DNA of 9,893 nucleotides, taken from Nitrospirota bacterium. Lineage in GTDB: Bacteria > Nitrospirota > Nitrospiria > Nitrospirales > UBA8639. The notes beneath the pieces are model-generated. The model saw only the letters and a list, made by a program, of their open reading frames with translations. It was not told where the DNA came from and did not search any database. Every line of letters starts with the position of its first letter. The stretch's first letter is position 1. Location: NCBI GenBank assembly GCA_029879555.1, contig JAOUQB010000057.1:1-9893 (forward strand), written 5' to 3'. Position numbers and translations under genes: made by a program. This document shows, in pieces, positions 1-7,052 of this stretch.

Positions 1-2
1 AT

Positions 3-1199
3 CATGTGTTGTTTGATATGGCACCCATCGCCTTAACGACCGTAGGCATTATTGGCGGCGTGACGGCACTATTTGCTGCCACGATTGGACTGGTACAAAA
101 CGATATTAAACGTGTCTTGGCTTACTCAACCGTGAGCCAATTGGGCTATATGTTCCTCGCCTGTGGAGTCGGAGCCTATACAGCCGCCATTTTCCACTTG
201 GTCACCCATGCTTTCTTTAAAGCCCTGCTGTTTTTATCTGCAGGTGCAGTGATTCACTCACTTCATCACGAACAAGACATTCGAAAAATGGGTGGGCTGT
301 ATAAAAAAATCCCGATAACCCATGCCGTCTTTCTGATTGGCACCCTCGCGATTGCCGGAATTCCTCCTTTAGCTGGATTTTGGAGTAAAGATGAAATCAT
401 GGCCCATGCCTTTGTGCATGGCTATTACCACCTGTATCTTCTCGCCGCCATTGGAGCATTCCTGACGAGCTTTTATATGTTCCGACTGACCTACCTGACC
501 TTCTACGGACAATCCCGGGTCGAGCCACAAGTGGCCAAACATATCCATGAATCACCCCCAATCATGACGTATCCCCTCATGATCCTCGCAGGGCTTGCTG
601 TTGTTGGAGGATTTCTTGGAGTTCCCCCAGAACATGGCTGGTTTCATGGGTTTTTACATGATGTGGCAACACCAACGGGAGCCGAACCGCATGCCGTAGA
701 AATGGGCACACTGCTAGGGTTAATGGTGGTGGCCGTTGCCATTGCCTTAGGTGGGTGGGGCTTGGCCCATTACATGTATGCTATTCGACCTCAAATGGCG
801 AATGAATGGGCTAAAAAATCTCCGCAGGTTTATACTACCCTGCTCAATAAATATTATGTCGACGAGTTCTATGATCGGATTATCGTGGAACCATTCAAGA
901 AATTAGGCGAGTTGTGGGATTGGTTTGATCGACACATCCTCGACCGCTTCGTCAACGGCATTGGCAAAGGAACTGATATCAGTGCGGCAGGGATTACGTG
1001 GACCGAAAAACACGTGATCTATGCCGGGCTGAATGTGGTTGGCTATGGCAATCACCTGCTGGCCTGGTCTTGGCGGAAATTACAAAGCGGCATGGTGCAT
1101 CATTATGCCGCGATTCTTATTATCGGATTGGCCATTTTAACTCATCTCGTATGGCTGTGGTTTACTGGATCATCGTTTGCTGGCTCAAGTAGTTACTGA
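3..1199 (+). CDS. nuoL: NADH-quinone oxidoreductase subunit L (NuoL), C-terminal part
   Basis: This is the distal proton-pumping subunit of the complex I membrane arm. The reading frame is open at the left edge, so the N-terminal third lies outside the window; about 398 residues remain of the usual 600-660. Numbering from the GTG at base 6, the conserved core shows DIKRVLAYST (33-42), FHLVTHAFFKALLF (63-76, with H64, H68 and K72 matching the E. coli TM11 residues) and PPLAGFWSKDEI (120-131, K128 matching the TM12 lysine). The amphipathic lateral helix begins around NKYYVDEFYD (281-290) and ends in a last membrane helix after LQSGMVHHYA (359-368). Between VNG (316-318) and LQSG there are 40 residues, against about 14 in an ordinary NuoL, so the lateral helix is longer by about 26 residues. 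The gene ends 9 bases before nuoM. Its identity is secure. Confidence 0.96.
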   Translation, partial: HVLFDMAPIALTTVGIIGGVTALFAATIGLVQNDIKRVLAYSTVSQLGYMFLACGVGAYTAAIFHLVTHAFFKALLFLSAGAVIHSLHHEQDIRKMGGLYKKIPITHAVFLIGTLAIAGIPPLAGFWSKDEIMAHAFVHGYYHLYLLAAIGAFLTSFYMFRLTYLTFYGQSRVEPQVAKHIHESPPIMTYPLMILAGLAVVGGFLGVPPEHGWFHGFLHDVATPTGAEPHAVEMGTLLGLMVVAVAIALGGWGLAHYMYAIRPQMANEWAKKSPQVYTTLLNKYYVDEFYDRIIVEPFKKLGELWDWFDRHILDRFVNGIGKGTDISAAGITWTEKHVIYAGLNVVGYGNHLLAWSWRKLQSGMVHHYAAILIIGLAILTHLVWLWFTGSSFAGSSSY

Positions 1200-1208
1200 T
1201 CGATTCCT

Positions 1209-2762
1209 ATGCAAGAAGAACTATCATTCGGCTTTCCCATCCTGACCTTTCTGACCTTCTTCCCCTTATTGGGTGCCTTGGTGGTCTGGGGTTTGAAAGA
1301 CCCTGCACAGGTTCGCAGGGCCACCCTTGGCATCGCCGGCATTGAAATGGTCGTGGCCGCGTTGATGCTCATGCTCTTCGTGCCTGACACGGCGGCCATG
1401 CAGTTCGCCGAGCGACACGAATGGATTCCCTTCCTTGGCATTAGTTATCACCTGGCCGTCGATGGCATCAGCGTGCTCTTTCTCGCGTTAACCGCGTTCT
1501 TGACCGTGCTACTGGTGCTCTATTCTTGGGATTCGGTGACCCTAAAACCCAAAGCCTTTTATATGAGCATCTTGGCCTTGGAAACCACGTTCATCGGGAT
1601 TTTTGCTTCCATCGATTTGATTGTCTTCTTTGTCTTTTGGGAGCTCATGCTCATTCCCAGTTACTTCCTCATTAAGTTATGGGGGCCTGGAGAAGATCGC
1701 CACTATGCCGCGTTAAAATACGTTCTCTATACGCTATTAGGCAGCGTCTTCATGTTGGTCGGATTTTGTCTCCTGAGCCTCAACTATTTTGAGGCCAAGC
1801 AGGTCTATAGCTTTGATTTTATCGATCTGCTTTCCGTACCCATTCCACTCGGCGACCAACTCTTAATCTTTTGGTTAATTTTTCTGGGTCTGGCCTTTAA
1901 AGCTCCTGTGTTCCCGTTTCATTCCTGGTTTCCCGATGCTCTCGTCCAAGGGCCCATTCCGATGTCCGTGATGTTTGCCGGGATTAAGATGGGCACCTAC
2001 GGCTTTCTGCGATTTTCCATGCCCTTGCTTCCAGATGCCTCCCGAAACGAGACCGTCGTCGCAATCCTCATGACCCTTGGCCTAGCTGCGGTGGTCTACG
2101 GAGCCATCGTGGCCATTATTCAGCCTGACTTTCGACGCTTACTGGTCTTCAGCAGCATCAGCCATTTGGGGTTCGTGGTGATCGGTTTGTTTGCGTTGAA
2201 TTTTCAAGGGATACAAGGCAGCCTGATTACCATGATTAACTTAGGCTTTAGCACGGCTGGCCTCTTCTTTTTGGCCGGATTTATGTACGAGCGATTAGGC
2301 CATACGGACGTTCGACAATGCACCGGCCTTGCCAGGAAAATGCCATTGCTCGCCATTTTTCTCCTCATTATTGGCATGGCCTCCATTGGATTACCGGGAA
2401 CCAATGGGTTCGTTGGTGAATTTCTTATTTTACTCGGGGTGTTTCAAGCCTGGTGGGTTTGGGGAGCCATCGCTGTCACGGGAGTGATTTTCGCAGCCGC
2501 GTATTTCCTGTGGTTTTACGAACGCGCCATCTTTGGACCATTGAAGGAAAGCTTGCCATCCGTCATCCCTGACTTAAATACTCGGGAATGGGCTATCGGA
2601 GTTTCCCTTTCGATCATGATCTTTTGGATCGGACTCTATCCGTCTCCATTCTTACGCATGGTGAATGGATCAGTTCAGGCCGTCGTTGATCGAGTCCACC
2701 CAGAAACGGCCATAGCCCAAAATAAGATGGAACCTCTTTCTCGTGAAATTATGAAGAACTAA
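1209..2762 (+). CDS. nuoM: NADH-quinone oxidoreductase subunit M, first copy (NuoM1)
   Basis: This Mrp-antiporter-like membrane subunit of complex I moves protons across the inner membrane. It is 517 residues with about 14 hydrophobic segments, a normal NuoM length. The charged residues of the proton path are present: E145 in TM5 (FWELMLIPSYFLIKLWG), K231 in TM7 (GLAFKAPVFPFHSW), K260 in TM8 (FAGIKMGTYGFLRF) and E404 in TM12 (GFVGEFLILLG); these match E. coli E144, K234, K265 and E407. H319 (SSISHLGF) is kept. The histidine of the usual HGxSxxxLF motif in the next helix is replaced by L345 (INLGFSTAGLF). The ATG lies 9 bases after the nuoL stop with no good Shine-Dalgarno sequence, so translation is probably coupled to nuoL. 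A second NuoM gene follows after 5 bases. NuoM rather than NuoL is supported by the TM12 glutamate and the absence of a lateral helix. Confidence 0.97.
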   Translation: MQEELSFGFPILTFLTFFPLLGALVVWGLKDPAQVRRATLGIAGIEMVVAALMLMLFVPDTAAMQFAERHEWIPFLGISYHLAVDGISVLFLALTAFLTVLLVLYSWDSVTLKPKAFYMSILALETTFIGIFASIDLIVFFVFWELMLIPSYFLIKLWGPGEDRHYAALKYVLYTLLGSVFMLVGFCLLSLNYFEAKQVYSFDFIDLLSVPIPLGDQLLIFWLIFLGLAFKAPVFPFHSWFPDALVQGPIPMSVMFAGIKMGTYGFLRFSMPLLPDASRNETVVAILMTLGLAAVVYGAIVAIIQPDFRRLLVFSSISHLGFVVIGLFALNFQGIQGSLITMINLGFSTAGLFFLAGFMYERLGHTDVRQCTGLARKMPLLAIFLLIIGMASIGLPGTNGFVGEFLILLGVFQAWWVWGAIAVTGVIFAAAYFLWFYERAIFGPLKESLPSVIPDLNTREWAIGVSLSIMIFWIGLYPSPFLRMVNGSVQAVVDRVHPETAIAQNKMEPLSREIMKN

Positions 2763-2767
2763 TTGCT

Positions 2768-4363
2768 ATGGGTGAATATTCGTTATTAATTATTCTCTTC
2801 GCACCCTTTCTTGGGTCAATTGCCTTGATCTTCATTCCTCGACAGGAAGAACTCATGGTGCGGCTGACTGCGGCAATTTCCGCGGGCATCAGTCTGTTGG
2901 CCTCGTTTTATATTTTCTTTGCGTATGACACCACCAAAGGTGGGTTCCAATTTGTCCAGCGATTTGCCTGGTCGGAAGAACTGGGCATTGCCTTTTATGT
3001 GGGCGTAGACGGCATCGGAGGGCCATTAGTCTTTGCCTCGGCAATATTGTTGTTCGCAGGAATCTTCGTCTCGTGGCACATCAAAGACCGAACCAAAGAA
3101 TTTTATATCTTTCTCCTGATCCTCGCAGCCGCGACCATCGGGGTCTTTATGTCCCTTGATCTGTTCTTCCTGTATTTCTTTTACGAAATGTCGGTACTGC
3201 CCATGTACTTATTACTGGGCGTCTGGGGAAGCCATACCAAAGGGTACCTCTCCATGACCGACCCCGAAGGCCTCAAACTTCGGGATTCCGTCGATTTTAT
3301 TTTCAATTTCGGCTCGAATAGCAAAGAATATGCGGCGATGAAGCTGACACTCTTTTTGTCAGCTGGCGCCGTGTTGGCACTCATGGGAATTCTGCTGATC
3401 TACCATATGTCCGGATTGCATACCTTTGACATCCTAGTCCTTCGTGAACAAGCCAAGTTCTCCGATTCACTGTCCACCCTTATCTGGATATTGATTTTTA
3501 TCGGATTTGCCTCCATCGCCCCTATTTGGCCATTGCATTCATGGTCCCCCGTTGGCCATGCCGCCGCACCAGCGGCGACGAGCATGTTGCATGCGGGTGT
3601 CCTGATGAAACTCGGGCATTTTTCGATTATTCGTGTAAATTTTGAAATTCTTCCTGAGGCCACCCGTGAGTTGATGTGGATTGCGGCTGTCCTCTGCATT
3701 GGCTCAATAATTTATGGCGGACTCGTGTCGTACTTTGCTAAGGACACGAAATATGTCATCGGCTACTCCAGTTCTAGCCACATGGGCTATATCTTCCTGG
3801 GGATGGCCGCGTTGAGCTACATCAGTCTATCTGGAGCCGTCATTTATATGTTTGCCCATGCTCTCGCGACCAGTATGTTGTTTGCCATGGCTGGCTGGGT
3901 GTATGACCAAACACACTCACGAGACATACCCTCATTAGGTGGACTCGCTGAAAAGATGCCATTTATTGCAGGCGCGTTTATTGTGGGCTGCATGGCCTCT
4001 ATCGGTATGCCCGGCACCATTAACTTCGTTGCCGAAATCATGATTATTGTGGGTAGTTGGGACAAATATCCGTTCCAAGTCGTGGTGGCCGTTTTGGGAA
4101 TTGTCCTCACGATGGCCTATATGTTCAAAATGATGCGAGGACTATTTTACGGGAAATTGGATCCGGAATATGCCCATACGGCCGATGCCAAGAATTGGAT
4201 AGATCGAATGCCGCTGATCCTCCTGATTGCTTGCAGCATTATCTTGGGCCTTTTCCCTGGGCATTTTTATGAAGTGGTGAGGTCAACCGTTGAACCCATG
4301 GTCGACCGAATAAACCAGGTCGCTCCATTAGTCACCCAAAACACACAAGGCTTGCTTCCGTAA
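2768..4363 (+). CDS. nuoM: Second NuoM-type antiporter subunit of complex I (NuoM2)
   Basis: This is a second, clearly diverged NuoM-family protein of 531 residues, in tandem with the first (5-base gap, no clear Shine-Dalgarno sequence, so probably coupled). Kept residues are E140 in TM5 (FFYEMSVLPMYLLL), K281 in TM8 (HAGVLMKLGHFSII), H338 (SSSSHMGY), H364 (MFAHALATSMLF) and E423 in TM12 (NFVAEIMIIVG). Two differences stand out. The TM7 lysine is replaced by I250 (FIGFASIAPIWPLHSW). About 27 extra hydrophilic residues sit in the loop after TM5, roughly 155-186, between VWG and EYAAMK. The usual PDAH following TM7 reads PVGH. An extra NuoM beside an extended NuoL is the arrangement of the '2M' complex I, in which the added subunit is thought to sit in the membrane arm and raise the number of protons moved per electron pair. 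That role is inferred from family knowledge. Confidence 0.93.
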   Translation: MGEYSLLIILFAPFLGSIALIFIPRQEELMVRLTAAISAGISLLASFYIFFAYDTTKGGFQFVQRFAWSEELGIAFYVGVDGIGGPLVFASAILLFAGIFVSWHIKDRTKEFYIFLLILAAATIGVFMSLDLFFLYFFYEMSVLPMYLLLGVWGSHTKGYLSMTDPEGLKLRDSVDFIFNFGSNSKEYAAMKLTLFLSAGAVLALMGILLIYHMSGLHTFDILVLREQAKFSDSLSTLIWILIFIGFASIAPIWPLHSWSPVGHAAAPAATSMLHAGVLMKLGHFSIIRVNFEILPEATRELMWIAAVLCIGSIIYGGLVSYFAKDTKYVIGYSSSSHMGYIFLGMAALSYISLSGAVIYMFAHALATSMLFAMAGWVYDQTHSRDIPSLGGLAEKMPFIAGAFIVGCMASIGMPGTINFVAEIMIIVGSWDKYPFQVVVAVLGIVLTMAYMFKMMRGLFYGKLDPEYAHTADAKNWIDRMPLILLIACSIILGLFPGHFYEVVRSTVEPMVDRINQVAPLVTQNTQGLLP

Positions 4364-4373
4364 AGATTTCTCC

Positions 4374-4390
4374 TCCCCTGTGTAAGGGGA
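4374..4390 (+). promoter_or_regulatory. Small hairpin overlapping the candidate nuoN ribosome binding site
   Basis: TCCCC (4374-4378) and GGGGA (4386-4390) form a perfect 5-bp stem around a 7-base loop in the 35-base gap between the second nuoM and nuoN. The 3' arm continues into GGGGAAG (4386-4392), which is the best Shine-Dalgarno candidate for the GTG at 4399, with 6 bases between. Folding would therefore hide it. There is no T-run after the stem, so it does not look like a terminator. Regulation is inference. Confidence 0.35.
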
Positions 4391-4398
4391 AGACTAAG

Positions 4399-5922
4399 GT
4401 GGAGAAGAAACGCCAATCAAAGATCCAGACAATGATGCAATTTAATCTCTCATTATCTCCAGCAGATCTTCTCTTATTACTTCCCGAGATATTTCTCACG
4501 ATCTGGCTCTGTGTCATCCTGGCGCTGGATTTTTCCCTGAAGCGTATTACACATCAACAACTGGCGCATTTGAGTATTGCAGGACTAGGCATTACCGCTT
4601 TGATGTTGTTTGTTTTTGACCAAAACGGCACAACCGGTGCGCTCTTTAAAAACATGTATGTGCTGGATCATCTGGCCATTTTCTTTAAGATCGTCATTGT
4701 TGTAGCCACTGCGCTGGTTCTCTTCATTTCCATTGATTATGTGCGAGCCTTTCGCTTTTTCAGAGGTGAATATTATTTCATGGTGCTAATGTCGGCGCTC
4801 GGCATGATGTTCATGGCTTCATCAAACGATCTGTTATCCGTCTTTGTCACGTTGGAATTTTCTACGTTTGGCTTTTACGTCCTTGTGGCCTATCTCAGAG
4901 ATGACCAACGGTCGTCTGAGGCCGGGTTGAAATTCTTTATTCTTGGGGTATTTGCCGCAGGCCTCTTGGCCTATGGCATTAGCTTGGTCTATGGAGAAAC
5001 AGGAACTCTCGTCTTTTCAGAAATGGCGAGTACCCAAGGGAGCTATGGATTAGCTATTGGGTTCATTCTGATCTTTGCGGCCCTAGGATTCAAAATTGGC
5101 GCGGTGCCATTCCATGCGTGGATTCCCGATACCTATCAAGGTGCGCCTACTCCGGTCACTGCCTTTTTGTCGATTGCCCCGAAAGCGGCAGCCCTAGCCA
5201 TTTTACTCAGAATGTTTTTGGTGGCGATGGCTTCCTTCAAACCGATGTGGGTGCTGCTCTTTGTGGTGGCCTCAATCTGTTCAATGACCTACGGCAATAT
5301 CGTGGCCATCGCCCAAAAGAACATTAAACGGCTACTCGCCTATTCGGGGATCGCGCAAATTGGGAATATCATGATTGGATTAGCGGCAGGCACCAAGCAA
5401 GGCAGCGATGCGATCATGTTTTACTTACTGACCTATATGTTTGCCAACTTAGGGGCCTTCGCCGTTGTCATAGCGGTCAGTCAGGTCATTAAAAGCGATG
5501 AAATTGAAGACTATAATGGCCTCAACCGACGCTCGCCATTTTTGGCTGCTGCCATGCTGCTCTTTTTATTGTCACTGGCTGGGGTCCCGCCCTTGGCAGG
5601 CTTTATTGGAAAAATCTATTTATTCATCGCAGCCATGAATCAAGAACTCTATACGCTGCTGATTGTTGGCCTCATCAATATTGTCATCTCCATGTATTAC
5701 TACCTCATTGTCGTTAAAAAGATGTATATCAACGAACCCACCGATCCTTCACCGATCCCAACATCCCTCCCCATCAAAGTGGCCGTCTATGTTGGCATTG
5801 CGGGAACCCTACTATTGGGCATCTACCCCGGACCGTTCATCGACTGGGCTGTCAACGCCACACTGATGTTCTCCAACATCGTAGGTCCCACGGCCTCTCT
5901 CCCTGTTATCCCCGGTGGATGA
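4399..5922 (+). CDS. nuoN: NADH-quinone oxidoreductase subunit N (NuoN)
   Basis: NuoN is the antiporter-like pumping subunit closest to the quinone module of complex I. From the GTG start it is 507 residues with about 14 membrane segments. Conserved charges are E153 in TM5 (VTLEFSTFGFYVL), K232 in TM7 (ALGFKIGAVPFHAWIPD), K262 in TM8 (SIAPKAAALAILLR) and K405 in TM12 (PPLAGFIGKIYLF); the TM12 lysine in place of a glutamate separates NuoN from NuoM. The start is uncertain. GTG at 4399 has GGGGAAG 6 bases upstream, but it adds a basic 11-residue stretch (EKKRQSKIQ). ATG at 4432 or 4435 gives the family's usual short N-terminus before LSPADLLLLLPE but has only a weak Shine-Dalgarno sequence. The usual SSIAH motif reads SGIAQ (316-320). 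It is the last gene of the nuo cluster; the next gene runs the other way. Confidence 0.96.
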   Translation: MEKKRQSKIQTMMQFNLSLSPADLLLLLPEIFLTIWLCVILALDFSLKRITHQQLAHLSIAGLGITALMLFVFDQNGTTGALFKNMYVLDHLAIFFKIVIVVATALVLFISIDYVRAFRFFRGEYYFMVLMSALGMMFMASSNDLLSVFVTLEFSTFGFYVLVAYLRDDQRSSEAGLKFFILGVFAAGLLAYGISLVYGETGTLVFSEMASTQGSYGLAIGFILIFAALGFKIGAVPFHAWIPDTYQGAPTPVTAFLSIAPKAAALAILLRMFLVAMASFKPMWVLLFVVASICSMTYGNIVAIAQKNIKRLLAYSGIAQIGNIMIGLAAGTKQGSDAIMFYLLTYMFANLGAFAVVIAVSQVIKSDEIEDYNGLNRRSPFLAAAMLLFLLSLAGVPPLAGFIGKIYLFIAAMNQELYTLLIVGLINIVISMYYYLIVVKKMYINEPTDPSPIPTSLPIKVAVYVGIAGTLLLGIYPGPFIDWAVNATLMFSNIVGPTASLPVIPGG

Positions 5923-5967
5923 TCATCCTGCCTTTTGGTTTCACCCAGAACAGTATCAGAGAAAACC

Positions 5968-6000
5968 AAGATTGGAGATTGCACTCAAAGATTGGGAGAT
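5968..6000. repeat. Short imperfect direct repeat between convergent genes
   Basis: AAGATTGGAGAT (5968-5979) recurs as AAGATTGGGAGAT (5988-6000), differing by one inserted G, with 8 bases between the copies. It lies in the 95-base gap between the stop of nuoN and the stop of the opposite zinc-ribbon gene. No function can be read from it, and I see no clean intrinsic terminator in this gap. Confidence 0.4.
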
Positions 6001-6017
6001 AGAAGACGTAAAAGTTT

Positions 6018-6647
6018 CTACATTCGCCAGTAAACGAGGGCTTCGAGAGGATTGATGCCTTGGATCTGCCATAAGGCACCTAGGCCGATTGATACGGCCA
6101 CTAGTACAAAAATAATGAGTCCTACAATAAGGGACTTTTTTTGACTGCGAGGATAACGACGAGAAATAACATCAAAATCCTTTTTGGTCGGGAGGGAAGC
6201 ATCTTGCCAAAGCGGGGATTGTTTACGTTGTGGCTCCAAAATCTCCTTCTCTTTGAATTGATTGGGTGACAACCCTGGAGATCCAGCCATACCTTTATTT
6301 TCGGTGATTACAGGAAGGACTTGATGAACTTCTTTGACCTTCTCTTCTTTTTTCTGCACCCTCCTTGTGTAAGATGTCCCACAATGGGGACATAACCAAG
6401 TCTCCTCTACCAAAGTCCCATTCTGGGAAATGGGTTCCTCTTCCCCCCTCAAGGCGACTCCACAATGTGGACACTTTTTGGCGAGATTTGAAACGAGAAA
6501 ACCACAAGCGGAGCATGGCCCGGATTTATTAGACTGCGAACCCTTTGATAGAGCTTGCTTCCCTGGATAAGGAAACGCACATTGAGGACAAGCCAGGGCC
6601 TGTGTTGAAACTTCCCTTTGACATTCAGGGCATGGGATGAGCGCCAT
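6018..6647 (-). CDS. Multi-zinc-ribbon protein with C-terminal membrane anchor, function unknown
   Basis: This protein of 209 residues is built from zinc-ribbon half-motifs at the N-terminus, a charged linker and one C-terminal membrane helix. Ribbon 1 has C6-x2-C9 and C20-x2-C23 (CPEC...CPQC). Ribbon 2 has C45-x2-C48 and C59-x2-C62 (CSAC...CPHC). A third knuckle, C86-x2-C89 (LCPHCGTSYTRR), has no partner pair, because residues 90-170 contain no cysteine. The linker (about 97-170) is rich in Lys, Glu, Gln and Pro. A hydrophobic helix spans about 173-193, and 16 residues follow it, ending LVYWRM. This layout suggests a tail-anchored protein with its zinc ribbons in the cytoplasm. Proteins of this build are usually annotated only as zinc-ribbon domain proteins; the ribbons may bind protein or nucleic acid. 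The ATG has no strong Shine-Dalgarno sequence. The gene stands alone, convergent with nuoN and divergent from arsM, so the context does not indicate a role. Confidence 0.85.
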   Translation of the reverse strand: MALIPCPECQREVSTQALACPQCAFPYPGKQALSKGSQSNKSGPCSACGFLVSNLAKKCPHCGVALRGEEEPISQNGTLVEETWLCPHCGTSYTRRVQKKEEKVKEVHQVLPVITENKGMAGSPGLSPNQFKEKEILEPQRKQSPLWQDASLPTKKDFDVISRRYPRSQKKSLIVGLIIFVLVAVSIGLGALWQIQGINPLEALVYWRM

Positions 6648-6880
6648 CTTGATACATTCCGTTCAATGAGTAACTAATGACCTAACAATTCGATTCTCTA
6701 GCCAACCTCTCTAAGCAAAGTTGGTGCCTATCGGCATGCTAACAATAACATCCATACTTTCAATAATATTCCAGACCATCATTTCAATAGCTTCTTTCTA
6801 CTGGAATGCAATTTCCTACACCCATTTTCTCTAAACTGATTGTCCATTCTCAAGCATATTTTCTTGCCCTTGAATAGATT

Positions 6881-6892
6881 TCTTTCGAAAGA
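6881..6892. promoter_or_regulatory. 12-base perfect palindrome, possible operator
   Basis: TCTTTCGAAAGA is its own reverse complement over all 12 bases. It lies in the noncoding spacer about 80 bases upstream of the proposed arsM -35 box and about 235 bases upstream of the zinc-ribbon gene start. The shape suits a dimeric repressor or activator. I do not recognise it as a known operator, and a palindrome of this size in AT-rich DNA can also arise by chance. Confidence 0.25.
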
Positions 6893-6969
6893 CCCACCAC
6901 ATTTTTTACCGAATTCCCAATCAATGTAACATTTCTGAATCTTTCAAGACTGAATTCCATAGAGGTCAT

Positions 6970-6999
6970 TTGACGTTCTTGACATAATTTGTTTATAGA
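6970..6999 (+). promoter_or_regulatory. Candidate sigma70-type promoter for arsM-arsS
   Basis: TTGACG (6970-6975) and TATAGA (6994-6999) are separated by 18 bases and match the -35 and -10 consensus in 5 of 6 and 4 of 6 positions. They would start transcription near 7006, about 47 bases before the arsM ATG. The -35 box overlaps a small inverted repeat, GTCA-TT-TGAC (6965-6974), and a second TTGAC follows 4 bases later (6979-6983). This could be a repressor site. No arsR gene is visible in the window. Confidence 0.4.
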
Positions 7000-7052
7000 T
7001 TGCGGGTTTAGGAACTATACAAGGATCAATCCAATATTTTTATGAGGGTGCA

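Larger units (their letters stand above)
6648..7052. other. 405-base AT-rich spacer between divergent genes
   Basis: This stretch separates the divergent starts of the zinc-ribbon gene (minus) and arsM (plus). I find no convincing coding frame, no tRNA-like fold and no mobile-element ends. It must hold the promoters for both directions. On the arsM side there is a plausible promoter (6970-6999) and, further upstream, a 12-base palindrome (6881-6892). On the minus side I could not pick out a clear -35/-10 pair. Confidence 0.6.

Noticed and set aside
6..8. GTG at base 6 as the start of the first gene
   Set aside because: The translated sequence joins in the middle of the NuoL antiporter core, and the preceding codon is open, so the gene continues to the left of the window.
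5935..5969. Inverted repeat TTGGTTT / AAACCAA downstream of nuoN as a terminator
   Set aside because: The 7-bp stem is AT-rich, the loop is 21 bases, and no T-run follows on either strand, so it does not meet the pattern of an intrinsic terminator.
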